NCBI RefSeq assembly: GCF_014218335.1
Contig: NZ_AP023367.1
Coordinates: 573,001 to 637,000, forward strand
Source of the DNA: Anaerocolumna cellulosilytica
GTDB lineage: Bacteria > Bacillota > Clostridia > Lachnospirales > Lachnospiraceae
Length of the DNA stretch: 64,000 nt
Direction: 5' to 3'
Positions 55,349 to 64,000 of this stretch are shown here, in pieces (position 1 is the first letter of the stretch; every line of letters begins with the position of its first letter). The notes below the pieces were generated by a model that worked only from the letters and a program-made list of their open reading frames with translations, was not told the origin of the DNA and did not search any database. A program made the position numbers and the translations under genes.

Positions 55349-56134
55349 ATGGAAAGTAAAATTGTATTCTTTGATATTGATGGAACTTTATATGACCCGG
55401 TAATAGGTGTACCGGAATCAACAAAAGAAGCCTTGAAACTATTAACCCAGAATGGGCATATGGCTATTATCTGTACCGGCAGGACGAAGGCAATCATACC
55501 AGAGAATATTAAAAACCTTGGCTTTTCTGGAATCGTAGCAGGTGCGGGTACCTATGTAGAGTATAAAAGCCACATTATTCACCACAAAGTAGAAGGAGCA
55601 GACTTTGCAAAAGATATACTAGCACTTCTAAAAGAAAATGGTATAAAATTCATTGTAGAAGGGCCTGAATATGTGTATTATGATGGCAGCGACCAGAGTA
55701 AGGAATATGAAATGGTTAAAAATGAATTGAATCGTATTGGTATTGATATGCGAGCATTAGAATTCGGTGATTACCGGTTAAATAAAATTACCTGTCATAT
55801 TCCTAAAAGTAATAGCATGGAAGCAATTCTTCCAAAAATAAAAGAAAAATTTCACTTAATATGGCATCAAAGCGGAAAATTCGTTGAGCTGGTTCCTCTT
55901 GGTTATACAAAGGCAACCGGTATTGAATATCTGCTATCTTATCTGGACAGGGACAGAAAAGATACATATGCTTTCGGAGACAGTACCAATGATATTGAGA
56001 TGCTTGAATATGTAAATTATGGAATAGCCATGGGCAATAGTTATCCGGAAGTATTGAAGAAGGCACGTTATAAGACAAAATCTATAATGGAAAATGGAAT
56101 TTTTTATGGATTAAAGGAGTTTGGACTCATATAG
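55349..56134 (+). CDS. Cof-type HAD-IIB phosphatase
   Basis: A 261-residue HAD phosphatase: FFDIDGTLYDP at the N-terminus, CTGRTKAII and FGDSTNDIEMLEYV near residue 211. The C2-type cap marks the Cof/YidA subgroup, which hydrolyses sugar or nucleotide phosphates. The start is preceded by GAGGCATT. Cellular substrate unknown. Confidence 0.88.
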   Translation: MESKIVFFDIDGTLYDPVIGVPESTKEALKLLTQNGHMAIICTGRTKAIIPENIKNLGFSGIVAGAGTYVEYKSHIIHHKVEGADFAKDILALLKENGIKFIVEGPEYVYYDGSDQSKEYEMVKNELNRIGIDMRALEFGDYRLNKITCHIPKSNSMEAILPKIKEKFHLIWHQSGKFVELVPLGYTKATGIEYLLSYLDRDRKDTYAFGDSTNDIEMLEYVNYGIAMGNSYPEVLKKARYKTKSIMENGIFYGLKEFGLI

Positions 56135-56168
56135 GCAGGGATATACTCTAAGGAATGGCCATTATGTT

Positions 56169-56194
56169 GGAACCATTCTGTAATAACCATCGTC
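56169..56194 (+). promoter_or_regulatory. Candidate ECF-type promoter of the sigma gene
   Basis: GGAACC (56169-56174), 16 bases, CGTC (56191-56194). This matches the -35 AAC and -10 CGTC pattern of SigV/SigW-type ECF promoters and lies 120 bp before the sigma gene, suggesting autoregulation. Confidence 0.6.
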
Positions 56195-56312
56195 TAATAG
56201 TTGATAGTAAACGAATGCTGCAACTGATTCGATGGGTGAACTTAACGTGCAGGCGGAAGGACAGGAGATGAACCGGAATTACCGCTAAATAGCATATAGG
56301 GGGAAGTTATCA

Positions 56313-56828
56313 ATGTACGAGGAAAACCAGGAGGTTTACGACATTGAAACACTAATTCGGAATTATGGTAATGACGTTCTACGGACTGCGTATATGTATG
56401 TCAAGGATAGTCATTTGGCAGAAGACATTTTCCAGGATGTGTTCATCAAAGTAAACCAGAAACTAAGTACCTTTCAAGGGAGCAGCAGTATTAAAACATG
56501 GATTATACGTATTACTATTAATACTTGTAAAGATTATCTAAAAAGTGCATGGAACCAAAGGGTTTCACCCTTTACGGAACAGCAGGAAAACACTTTGGCA
56601 GGAGAGGACGATTTTACAGCTGTAGAACAAAAGCAGGAGAATAGCCTCATTCGGCAAGCAGTTATGAGACTGCCGGATAAATACAAAGATGTTTTATTGT
56701 GTGTCTATTTTCACGAAATGTCTATTGGTGAGACTGCAAAGGCCTTGCAGCTTGCAGAGGGCACAGTGAAAAGCCGATTATCCAGAGCAAAAGATAAGCT
56801 AAAGCTTAGCCTTGAAGGGAGGATTTAA
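56313..56828 (+). CDS. ECF-type RNA polymerase sigma factor
   Basis: A 171-residue sigma-70 family protein with region 2 (YMYVKDSHLAEDIFQDVFIKV) and region 4 (MSIGETAKALQLAEGTVKSRLSRAKDKL) but no region 1 or 3. ECF factors of this type direct envelope-stress or antimicrobial-response genes. The next gene is a membrane anti-sigma-like protein whose start lies within 2 bp. A candidate self-recognised promoter is at 56169. Confidence 0.9.
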   Translation: MYEENQEVYDIETLIRNYGNDVLRTAYMYVKDSHLAEDIFQDVFIKVNQKLSTFQGSSSIKTWIIRITINTCKDYLKSAWNQRVSPFTEQQENTLAGEDDFTAVEQKQENSLIRQAVMRLPDKYKDVLLCVYFHEMSIGETAKALQLAEGTVKSRLSRAKDKLKLSLEGRI

Positions 56829-56829
56829 G

Positions 56830-57744
56830 GTGGAAAATAAAAATAACAAGAATGACTTTCCAAACGGCAAGGATGACCTGAATATAAAAGACCATCTAAA
56901 TGCCTCATTTGATATGGAAAAGATATCAGTTTCTGAAGATTTAATTGCCAGAACATTAAAAAAGATTCAGGACAGTGAAGCTGAAGAAATAACAAATACG
57001 GAAGTACAAAAGAAAAAAGTAATACCTATGCGTAGGTATGTCAGTGCGGCAGCAGCTGTGTTACTGGTGGTGGTAGTTGGAACAGCACTGGTTAAAGTTG
57101 GTACCCTAAACATAGGTAATGGATATAAATCAATGAATGAATCTAGTTCCAATAATGAAGCAAGTATGCCGGAGGAAGGTGTTTCGATATATTCTACAGC
57201 AGACTCTTCTGGGGCAGATTTGAGCGCTAAGCAATCGGAGTCAGACATTATAGCAGAGAGTTCTGTTTCGGAGGAGGAAAAGATTACACTTGATAGTATT
57301 TCTGCACCGGAAAAGACAGATAAGGGCTATGCCATGAGTGAAGCACTCACGTTTTCACAGCTCTTTCCGGTTGAAAATTACGAAAAAATTAAGAAATTTA
57401 CCTTAACGAAAGATTCCGGAGAGGATAAGACGCTTACATTAACTGGTGATGCACTGGAAGCTTTCTATACTTTTCTTGACCAGTATGAGTTTACTGAGTA
57501 CAAATCAAATGAAGAATCAGTAAAGGAGAACATTCAAAATGGTACATCCCAAGAAAAGGATGTACCCATATGGTATAAAGCTGAGATTGTAACCGCAGAT
57601 GACCAGAAGATAACACTTACCTTTAAAGAAGGTCTTTCAGTCCGTCACGAAGCAGATTCTCTAAAGGCGGATTATTTCTATAATTTGAAGGATTGGGATG
57701 GATTTATTAAAAAAGTAGATGAATTATTTAGCTCCTTGGAGTAA
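56830..57744 (+). CDS. Membrane-bound anti-sigma-like protein
   Basis: A GTG start at 56830 follows AGGGAGG and begins two bases after the sigma gene stop. The 304-residue product has a cytoplasmic N-terminal part with EDLIARTLKKIQDSE, a membrane segment at residues about 70-90, a Ser/Glu-rich linker and an extracytoplasmic domain. This layout is that of an anti-sigma factor, with the N-terminal part holding the sigma factor. The extracellular domain is not recognised. Confidence 0.72.
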   Translation: MENKNNKNDFPNGKDDLNIKDHLNASFDMEKISVSEDLIARTLKKIQDSEAEEITNTEVQKKKVIPMRRYVSAAAAVLLVVVVGTALVKVGTLNIGNGYKSMNESSSNNEASMPEEGVSIYSTADSSGADLSAKQSESDIIAESSVSEEEKITLDSISAPEKTDKGYAMSEALTFSQLFPVENYEKIKKFTLTKDSGEDKTLTLTGDALEAFYTFLDQYEFTEYKSNEESVKENIQNGTSQEKDVPIWYKAEIVTADDQKITLTFKEGLSVRHEADSLKADYFYNLKDWDGFIKKVDELFSSLE

Positions 57745-57800
57745 AATAAACAGTACGAAAGAAAAGTGTTTATTACATTTAACAGGAGGATAATTGAAAA

Positions 57801-58598
57801 ATGAACCCGGTTTTAATGGCATTATTAGGAGGCTTGTTTACTTGGGGTATGACGGCTGCCGGTGCAGCGATGGTATTCTTTTTTAAAGAAATTAAGCCTA
57901 AAACCTTAAATTTGATGCTGGGCTTTGCCTCAGGCGTCATGATAGCGGCATCTTTCTGGTCCCTGTTACTGCCAGCTCTGGAACTCAGTGAGAGTACACC
58001 ATTGCCTTGGCTGCCCGTAGTCGGCGGCTTTGGACTTGGAGGGCTGTTTTTATACGCAGCAGATCGGTTTTTTCCTCATGTACATCATGTGGAAGATGAG
58101 CCTAAGGGTAGAAGTGGTGTGAAAAAAGCAGCTATTAGAAGAAGTATATTATTGGTAACTGCTATAACACTCCATAACATACCGGAAGGGTTGTCCTATG
58201 GTGTTGCCTTTGGTACCATAGGTAGTGCCAAAACGGCTACCCTTGCTAGTGCAGTTATACTGGCAATAGGTATCGGACTTCAAAACTTTCCCGAAGGGGC
58301 AGCAGTATCCATACCGCTTCGCCGAGACGGGCAATCCAGAATGCGCAGTTTTATGTATGGGCAGGCCTCCGGTATCGTAGAACCTATAGCAGCAGTTATA
58401 GGAGCCTGGCTGGCAAGCTCAATCAGCTGGATACTGCCATATGCTCTGGCTTTTGCAGCCGGTGCAATGATTTTTGTAGTTGTTGAGGAATTGATTCCTG
58501 AATCCCAGAATGATTCACATCTGTATGGGCACTCTGCGACCCTTGGAACTATGATAGGGTTTATGGTTATGACCTTACTCGATATTGCATTAGGATAG
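57801..58598 (+). CDS. ZIP-family metal transporter (GufA-type)
   Basis: A 265-residue polytopic membrane protein with HNIPEGLSYG and LQNFPEGAAVSIPLR, the paired metal-binding PEG motifs of the GufA branch of ZIP transporters. It probably imports Zn or Fe. A His-rich loop (HVHHVE) lies between membrane segments. RBS AGGAGG precedes the ATG. Confidence 0.9.
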   Translation: MNPVLMALLGGLFTWGMTAAGAAMVFFFKEIKPKTLNLMLGFASGVMIAASFWSLLLPALELSESTPLPWLPVVGGFGLGGLFLYAADRFFPHVHHVEDEPKGRSGVKKAAIRRSILLVTAITLHNIPEGLSYGVAFGTIGSAKTATLASAVILAIGIGLQNFPEGAAVSIPLRRDGQSRMRSFMYGQASGIVEPIAAVIGAWLASSISWILPYALAFAAGAMIFVVVEELIPESQNDSHLYGHSATLGTMIGFMVMTLLDIALG

Positions 58599-58646
58599 TA
58601 TTCTATGAATGTCGGGAATAACGGAATACTTTGCAGGAGCAAAATA

Positions 58647-58688
58647 AAAACAGCACCAATAACTATAAGTTAATGGGGCTGTTTTTTT
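58647..58688. terminator. Bidirectional terminator
   Basis: AAAACAGCACC and GGGGCTGTTTT form a 10-11-bp stem with one mismatch; T-runs on both strands. Between converging genes. Confidence 0.7.
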
Positions 58689-58690
58689 AC

Positions 58691-58990
58691 TTATTCAGTA
58701 GGGTCTTCTGTATCATCAGTGGTTTCAGCAGCTTTCGCTACCTCTTCCTCAACCGATTCCTGATTCGAATCTTCTGAGGTTATGTTGATTGATACATATT
58801 CCCTTGTGTCCTTTTTATCAGAATCTGTAGTATCTTCGTCCTCTGCGTCAAAGTCTTCAAATTCATCTTCAAAATCGTCAAAGTCATCAGAAGAGTCCTT
58901 ATTCACCAGGTTTTTGTACAGATAATAAGCACCACATGCGAGGGTCGCGATAGATACAGTGCCAAATAAAAACTTTCCAAACTTCTTCAT
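58691..58990 (-). CDS. Small membrane-anchored acidic protein
   Basis: A 99-residue protein with a membrane segment at residues about 6-26 and a very acidic tail (DDFDDFEDEFEDFDAEDEDT and later EEEVAKAAE). AAAGGAAG precedes the ATG. No family recognised. The gap to sfsA holds a divergent promoter region. Confidence 0.65.
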   Translation of the reverse strand: MKKFGKFLFGTVSIATLACGAYYLYKNLVNKDSSDDFDDFEDEFEDFDAEDEDTTDSDKKDTREYVSINITSEDSNQESVEEEVAKAAETTDDTEDPTE

Positions 58991-59199
58991 TTTAACATAC
59001 TTCCTTTCGTTTAACAGTATATGCTGTAACTGCTAATTTTTATACATATAAGGGAATAACTTCTAAAAAATATTCTTACTTTCATTATAAGCCATAGTAC
59101 TTTAAAAATAAAGTAAAACTTATCTTAAGTTTTACCAAAAACTTAATAAACTAATATAAAATATTTGGTGAAAAACTGTCAAATACCAATGGAAACATA

Positions 59200-59228
59200 T
59201 TGCTATGAAAATATAGAAATGGTATAAT
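59200..59228 (+). promoter_or_regulatory. Promoter for sfsA
   Basis: TTGCTA (59200-59205), 17 bases, TATAAT (59223-59228). Confidence 0.7.
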
Positions 59229-59289
59229 CTATACACCAATGATCAGATAAGATAAGACCATTTGCAGTGAATTAGAAAGGCAGAGAGGA

Positions 59290-59970
59290 ATGAAATATAG
59301 AGAAATAAAAAGCGGAATTTTCCTTTCCAGGCCCAATCGTTTTATCGCAAAGGTGGAAGTGGAAGGAACCGTAACGACCTGCCATGTAAAGAATACAGGC
59401 CGGTGCAAAGAATTACTAATACCAGGTGTAACTGTGTATGTTGAAAAATCAGATAATCCCGATAGGAAAACTGATTTCTCGTTAATCGGTGTAAGGAAAG
59501 GAGAACGTCTGATTAATATGGACTCTCAGGCTCCAAATAAAGCAGTGCATGAATGGCTTTTAAGAGGTGAATTCCTAGAAGATGTTGTGTCTGTTAAACC
59601 GGAAAAAACGTATGGAGATTCCAGATTTGACTTTTATATTGAAACCTCTGAAAAAAAGATTTTTATGGAAGTTAAAGGAGTTACACTGGAAGAAAATGAT
59701 GTTGTCATGTTTCCTGATGCGCCCACAGAAAGAGGTATCAAGCATATCAAAGAGCTATGTCGTAGCGTTAAGGAAGGATATGAGGCATATGTTCTATTTG
59801 TAATACAGATGGACAAAGTGAAACTGTTTAAGCCCAATTACCGTACGCATCCGGAGTTCGGTGAAGCTCTTAAAGAAGCGGAAAAACAAGGGGTGAACAT
59901 ACTTGCTATGGATTGTATTATTCATGAAGACAGTATGGAACTTAATAAATCAGTTCCTGTACTACTTTAA
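59290..59970 (+). CDS. sfsA: Sugar fermentation stimulation protein SfsA
   Basis: A 226-residue SfsA homologue: N-terminal FIAKVEVEGTVTTCHVKNTGRCKEL, then SRFDFYIE and MEVKGVTLE, and FPDAPTERGIKHI. The family has an OB and a nuclease-like fold of unclear cellular role. GAGAGG precedes the ATG. The hemerythrin gene follows after about 70 bp. Confidence 0.93.
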   Translation: MKYREIKSGIFLSRPNRFIAKVEVEGTVTTCHVKNTGRCKELLIPGVTVYVEKSDNPDRKTDFSLIGVRKGERLINMDSQAPNKAVHEWLLRGEFLEDVVSVKPEKTYGDSRFDFYIETSEKKIFMEVKGVTLEENDVVMFPDAPTERGIKHIKELCRSVKEGYEAYVLFVIQMDKVKLFKPNYRTHPEFGEALKEAEKQGVNILAMDCIIHEDSMELNKSVPVLL

Positions 59971-60038
59971 GATTGACACAAACTTGCAGGATAAAAAGAA
60001 CACAGAATTTGATACCAGAAAGGAAAAGAGGAAATACT

Positions 60039-60431
60039 ATGTACGAGATGAAGACGGAATATTACACAGGCATAGCTTTTATTGATGGAGACCATGAAGA
60101 ATTATTCAATATAGCAAATGAGGCCTATGAAGTATTAAAGGATGAATTTTTACCTGATAAGTTTGATAACATTGTGGCAATCATAACAAGGCTGAAAGAT
60201 TATGCCAAAAAGCACTTTGCAGATGAGGAAGCCTATATGCAAAGTTTAAAATATAAAAAATTCTTATCTCATAAAATTGAACATGATGACTTTATTCAGA
60301 AGCTGGAAGCAATTGATTTTGACCAAATGGATCATAATCAGGCAGAAACACTCTTAGAATTGCTGGAATTCTTAAGCGACTGGCTGGTACATCACATTCT
60401 GGAAAAAGATAAGATGATTAAAGGAAATTAA
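60039..60431 (+). CDS. Bacteriohemerythrin
   Basis: The ATG at 60039 follows AGAGGAAA. The 130-residue protein has the diiron ligands of the family: DGDHEELF (H19), HFADEEAYM (HxxxE), HKIEHDDF (HxxxH) and HHILEKD near the end. Hemerythrins bind O2 and help anaerobes cope with oxygen. Closely follows sfsA. Confidence 0.92.
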   Translation: MYEMKTEYYTGIAFIDGDHEELFNIANEAYEVLKDEFLPDKFDNIVAIITRLKDYAKKHFADEEAYMQSLKYKKFLSHKIEHDDFIQKLEAIDFDQMDHNQAETLLELLEFLSDWLVHHILEKDKMIKGN

Positions 60432-60463
60432 GAAAGCCTAGATAGAGTACAGCGAGTGTATAA

Positions 60464-60604
60464 TTAGGCAACTGCGAAACGGTTATGTTATGTGTCAGAA
60501 CAGTTAAAATCATCAAAAACAGGTTCTGATGTGGTGGCAAGTCACCTTTATTTCGAGGTTTCGTCTACTTAAACCTCAAAAAGTAGCGTTTTGCAATTGT
60601 CTAA
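60464..60604. mobile_element. MITE-like or structured inverted-repeat element
   Basis: The left end TAGGCAACTGCGAAACG (60465-60481) pairs with the right end CGTTTTGCAATTGTCTA (60587-60603), one mismatch and two G-U pairs. Three inner hairpins are visible (TCAGAAC/GTTCTGA, GGTGG/TCACC, GAGGTTT/AAACCTC). TGTATAAT occurs just outside both ends (60457-60464 and 60607-60614), hinting at a target duplication. A structured RNA is the alternative. Confidence 0.5.
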
Positions 60605-60634
60605 AATGTATAATAGGAAAAAGGAGAGGTGTCA

Positions 60635-61855
60635 TTGAATATCGGTTTATTTACTGAAACATATTATCCTGAAATCAACGGTGTAGCTACTTCGGTATAT
60701 ATGCTAAAAAGGGAATTGGAGGAAATCGGACACACGGTTTATGTATTTACCACTACCACGCCCGGAGCACCAGAATATGAGCATAATGTATTCCGAGTGC
60801 CAAGTCTGCCCTGTATATTAATCACAGAACGCAGAATTGGTTTGTTTTATCAGCAGAAACTGGCTTCACTCATAAAAAAACTAAATCTTGATATTATCCA
60901 TACCCACACAGAATTTTCTTTAGGCATTTTTGGGAGAATAATGGCCAAAGAATTAAAGATACCCATGATTCATACGTACCATACCATTTATGAAGATTAC
61001 ACGCATTATGTAACACATTTTAAACCTCTAGATAAAAGAGCCAAAGCTTTTGTGCGGGTTTTTACCAAGATATGCTGCAACACGGTAGAGCAGGTGATAG
61101 TTCCAACAGATAAGGTAAAAGAACTACTGCTTCAATATAGTGTATCTAAGGATATATCAGTCATTCCGACGGGAGTTGACTTAAAAAAATTCAACCCGGA
61201 ACTTTATACCCCAGAAGAAGTATTGCAGGCTAGATACGAATGTGGTATAGGCAAAGAAGATAAGGTTTTACTGTATATAGGCAGAATTTCCAAGGAGAAA
61301 AATATCGCAGAAATAATAGAGGCTATGCCAGATTATATGCATACCAGACCGGAGATTCGTTTTCTGATTATAGGAGGCGGGCCGGAGATGGAGCGGTTGA
61401 AGAATCGAACAGTAGAAATGGGACTTGCAGACAGGATACTATTTGCAGGACCAAAACCATGGGATAAAATAGGACTGTACTATCAAATTGGGGATGTATT
61501 TGTCAGTGCTTCACGCAGTGAGACACAAGGACTAACCTATATAGAAGCTATGGCAGCAGGGCTGCCGGTAGTAGCCAGACAAGATAAATGTCTAGATGAT
61601 ATTTTAATAAATGGGCATAACGGATATGATTTTACGAATAAAGAAGAGCTGATAAAAGGTCTGGATAAGATTTTGCTTTCTACCGATGATATACCTTATA
61701 GTGAGAATGCGATTGCTAAAATGCGCAAATTCTCTACCGAAGAATTTGCTCGGAATGTACAGAAAGTTTATGAAGAAGTAATGAGAAGAGGACCAATCTC
61801 TGAACAAAGAGCAGCGAATGAAGCCAAAAAAATTCATAATCTTTTTCGAGTATAG
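60635..61855 (+). CDS. GT4 family glycosyltransferase, diacylglycerol-glucosyltransferase-like
   Basis: The TTG at 60635 is eight bases after AAGGAG; the upstream GTG at 60629 is too close. The 406-residue GT-B protein has FTETYYPEINGVATS at the start and RSETQGLTYIEAMAAGLPVVA (Ex7E) near residue 305. It resembles 1,2-diacylglycerol 3-alpha-glucosyltransferases that make glycolipids and lipoteichoic anchors. No membrane segments are evident. Role in glycolipid synthesis is likely but unproved. Confidence 0.8.
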   Translation: MNIGLFTETYYPEINGVATSVYMLKRELEEIGHTVYVFTTTTPGAPEYEHNVFRVPSLPCILITERRIGLFYQQKLASLIKKLNLDIIHTHTEFSLGIFGRIMAKELKIPMIHTYHTIYEDYTHYVTHFKPLDKRAKAFVRVFTKICCNTVEQVIVPTDKVKELLLQYSVSKDISVIPTGVDLKKFNPELYTPEEVLQARYECGIGKEDKVLLYIGRISKEKNIAEIIEAMPDYMHTRPEIRFLIIGGGPEMERLKNRTVEMGLADRILFAGPKPWDKIGLYYQIGDVFVSASRSETQGLTYIEAMAAGLPVVARQDKCLDDILINGHNGYDFTNKEELIKGLDKILLSTDDIPYSENAIAKMRKFSTEEFARNVQKVYEEVMRRGPISEQRAANEAKKIHNLFRV

Positions 61856-61919
61856 CTTTAAAGAAAGTAATAATATGGAATAAACCATATACTCTAAAGC
61901 GTTATGGAAAAAACAGTAC

Positions 61920-61947
61920 TTGACAATGAGTGAGAGAATGCTATAAT
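61920..61947 (+). promoter_or_regulatory. Promoter for T-box/thrS
   Basis: TTGACA (61920-61925), 16 bases, TATAAT (61942-61947). Confidence 0.8.
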
Positions 61948-61953
61948 GAAAAC

Positions 61954-62252
61954 TATCAAGAAACCATAATACGTTGATGAGATGAGTAAGGTGTGAAAAG
62001 TTACAGAGAGGGATATGAAAGGCTGAGAATGTCCCATCCGGAAACGTCTGAAAACTACCTCTGAGTGGCCCCAATCCGGTCCGGTGATTCCGTTATCGTC
62101 CAATGAGCTGGGAATGAGAATTTTATTCCAATTAGGGTGGAACCGCGAGTATATACGCTCGTCCCTTTCGTAATGTTAACAATAAACAGTCCGCATAATA
62201 TGCAGGATGTTTACAACATTTGCTAACATTACGAAAGGGATGGGCTTTTTTT
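61954..62252 (+). ncRNA. Threonine T-box leader with terminator
   Basis: AGGGTGGAACCGCG (62134-62147) is the T-box sequence that pairs with the uncharged tRNA acceptor end. A specifier ACU/ACC (62054-62059), both Thr codons, lies in the expected position upstream. A 22-bp terminator stem from 62157 to 62245 ends in seven T (62246-62252). It regulates thrS by sensing tRNA-Thr. Confidence 0.9.
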
Positions 62253-62385
62253 ATATAATTTACTCTTCCTGTGAATGTTCTATTATATAAAAAGAAACTG
62301 AGAAGGATACCAGTCATGCATATGGGATGCTATCAATTCTCTAAATCTAGCTATTACAAATTAAGAAAGGAATAAGGTGTATTTT

Positions 62386-64000
62386 ATGAAGATTACACTA
62401 AAAGATGGGTCAGTAAAAGAATATTCTGCTGCAATGAGTGTTATTGATATTGCGAAAGATATCAGTGAAGGCTTGGCAAGAATGGCTTGCGCAGGTGAAA
62501 TAAATGGAGAAGTGGTGGATTTACGAACCGTAGTGACGCAAGACTGCGAATTAAATATAGTAACCTTTAATGATGATGCCGGTAAGGCAGCTTACAGACA
62601 TACAACTTCCCATGTGCTTGCAGAGGCTGTTAAACGTCTGTATCCTCAGGCAAAACTAGCAATTGGACCTTCCATTGATACTGGGTTTTACTATGATTTT
62701 GATGTGGAGCCATTTGACAGAACCGCTTTAGATGCTTTGGAAAAAGAAATGAAGAAAATCATCAAAGAGGGTGCTGAGCTTGAAAAATTCACACTTTCAA
62801 GAGCAGAAGCCATTAAGCTGATGGAAGAAAAAGAAGAGCCTTACAAGGTGGAATTAATTCGTGATCTCCCGGAAGATTCTATCATATCCTTCTACAGACA
62901 GGGTGAATTCGTAGATTTATGTGCAGGTCCTCATTTAATGAGTACAAAAGGCATTAAAGCTATCAAATTAATTTCGTCCTCCGGCGCTTACTGGAGAGGC
63001 AGTGAGAAGAATAAAATGTTAACCAGAGTATATGGTACTGCCTTCACAAAAAATGCAGATTTGGATGAATATCTGGCTCATCTGGAAGATATAAAAAAAC
63101 GTGACCACAACAAGCTGGGACGTGAAATGGAACTCTTTACAACGGTTGACGTAATTGGTCAGGGGCTTCCACTGTTAATGCCCAATGGCGTAAAGATTAT
63201 TCAAACATTACAAAGATGGATTGAAGACGAAGAGGAAAGAAGAGGCTATGTTAGAACGAAGACTCCTTTGATGGCAAAAAGTGATCTGTATAAAATATCC
63301 GGTCACTGGGATCATTACAAGGAAGGCATGTTTGTACTTGGTGATGAAGAGAAGGATAAAGAAGTATTTGCGCTTCGTCCAATGACTTGTCCATTCCAGT
63401 ATTATGTATACAAGGCAAGCCAGAAATCCTACCGTGACCTGCCGCTGCGTTATGGCGAAACTTCTACCCTGTTTCGTAATGAGGACTCCGGCGAAATGCA
63501 CGGTTTAACGCGTGTCCGCCAGTTCACCATTTCCGAAGGGCACTTAATTGTAAGACCGGATCAGATGGATGCTGAATTTAAAGGCTGTCTGGACTTAGCA
63601 AGATATTGCTTAAAGACATTAGGTCTTGAAGAAGATGTAACTTACCGTTTGTCAAAATGGGATCCTACGAATAAGGAAAAATATATTGGTACAGAAGAAA
63701 TTTGGGAAGAAACACAGGGGAGAATCCGTAAGGTATTACAGGAGCTTGATATTCCATTTACAGAAGCAGATGGTGAAGCTGCCTTTTATGGTCCTAAAGT
63801 AGATATTCAGGCAAAGAATGTATATGGCAAAGAAGATACTATGATTACTATTCAATGGGATGCTATCATCGCTGAGCAGTTTGATATGTACTATATTGAT
63901 CAGAATGGTGAAAAGGTTCGCCCATATATCATCCACAGAACAAGTATGGGATGTTATGAAAGAACACTTGCCTGGTTAATTGAAAAATACGCTGGATTAT
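62386..64000 (+). CDS. thrS: Threonyl-tRNA synthetase, N-terminal part
   Basis: The reading frame from the ATG at 62386 (MKITLKDGSVKEYS; AAGGTG six bases upstream) runs off the right edge after about 538 codons. It carries the TGS domain, the editing domain with HTTSHVLAEAVKRLYP, and class II catalytic motifs (ALRPMTCPF, FRNEDSGEMHGLTRVRQF). It charges tRNA-Thr, and its T-box leader lies directly upstream. Confidence 0.96.
   Translation, partial: MKITLKDGSVKEYSAAMSVIDIAKDISEGLARMACAGEINGEVVDLRTVVTQDCELNIVTFNDDAGKAAYRHTTSHVLAEAVKRLYPQAKLAIGPSIDTGFYYDFDVEPFDRTALDALEKEMKKIIKEGAELEKFTLSRAEAIKLMEEKEEPYKVELIRDLPEDSIISFYRQGEFVDLCAGPHLMSTKGIKAIKLISSSGAYWRGSEKNKMLTRVYGTAFTKNADLDEYLAHLEDIKKRDHNKLGREMELFTTVDVIGQGLPLLMPNGVKIIQTLQRWIEDEEERRGYVRTKTPLMAKSDLYKISGHWDHYKEGMFVLGDEEKDKEVFALRPMTCPFQYYVYKASQKSYRDLPLRYGETSTLFRNEDSGEMHGLTRVRQFTISEGHLIVRPDQMDAEFKGCLDLARYCLKTLGLEEDVTYRLSKWDPTNKEKYIGTEEIWEETQGRIRKVLQELDIPFTEADGEAAFYGPKVDIQAKNVYGKEDTMITIQWDAIIAEQFDMYYIDQNGEKVRPYIIHRTSMGCYERTLAWLIEKYAGL

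Noticed and set aside
61604-62074. 156-codon minus-strand frame over the GT4 end and T-box
   Set aside because: Overlaps a real gene and a structured leader; no RBS and no family similarity.
1-64000. CRISPR arrays, tRNA, rRNA, prophage genes
   Set aside because: No regular repeat-spacer pattern, no cloverleaf or rRNA signature and no phage structural genes were seen by eye; a computed scan would be decisive.

Overview
The window looks like a chromosomal segment of a low-GC, Gram-positive, obligately anaerobic Firmicute, most likely a Lachnospiraceae (Clostridium cluster XIVa) species. The evidence is the very AT-rich coding style, strong AGGAGG-type ribosome binding sites, an OmpR/TetR/ECF regulator set, a threonine T-box leader, and the clostridial gene order uvrC - hprK - ROK glucokinase - murB - rapZ - whiA - HPr-like - dnaE - pfkA. 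Genus and species cannot be fixed from the sequence alone. No rRNA, tRNA, CRISPR array or prophage was seen.

Region 1 (1-29.2 kb) is a large accessory surface-glycan locus. It opens with the end of a sialic-acid-type synthase (neuB) and a neuA fused to a KdsC-like phosphatase. A methyltransferase, a TPR-bearing GT2, a decayed IS3-family element and a divergent GT follow. Next is a block of transferases (5.5-17 kb): two CDP-glycerol-transferase-like proteins, an IspD/TarI-like cytidylyltransferase, four paralogous GT32 (OCH1-like) enzymes, a GT2/pyruvyl-transferase fusion and a TylF-like methyltransferase. Then come a propeller-like protein, a radical SAM protein and a NodB-like protein. A complete GDP-D-glycero-D-manno-heptose set (hddA, hddC-gmhB fusion, gmhA) follows with two sugar SDRs, a 700-residue protein ending in a citrate-lyase-ligase-like domain, and a second TPR-GT2. 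Eight of these proteins share one extra Rossmann-like module attached to unrelated catalytic domains. No flippase, polymerase or membrane-anchored initiating transferase is present, so cytosolic glycosylation of a protein such as flagellin is a reasonable hypothesis.

Region 2 (29.3-33 kb) holds an LspA-like peptidase, a small membrane protein, a gene remnant, and pyrG on the minus strand with a long leader.

Region 3 (33-43 kb) is housekeeping: ftsH, uvrC, hprK, a ROK sugar kinase, murB, rapZ, whiA and an HPr-like protein with Glu at position 15 (Crh-like). Together hprK, the HPr-like protein, the sugar kinase and pfkA suggest carbon-flux control.

Region 4 (43-48.6 kb) is small regulatory modules: a TetR-zinc ribbon-TfoX_C operon with a clear promoter/operator, a membrane-anchored NodB-like deacetylase, a frameshifted response regulator, and a four-gene Yvl-type stress operon (DUF2089, SHOCT-like protein, 59-residue ORF, YvlD-like protein) preceded by a 21-bp-period repeat array.

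Region 5 (48.7-64 kb) contains dnaE, pfkA, an ABC exporter, a Cof-type HAD phosphatase, an ECF sigma/anti-sigma pair with a candidate ECF promoter, a ZIP transporter, an acidic anchored protein, sfsA, a hemerythrin, an inverted-repeat element, a lipid-type GT4 and T-box-controlled thrS, which runs off the end.
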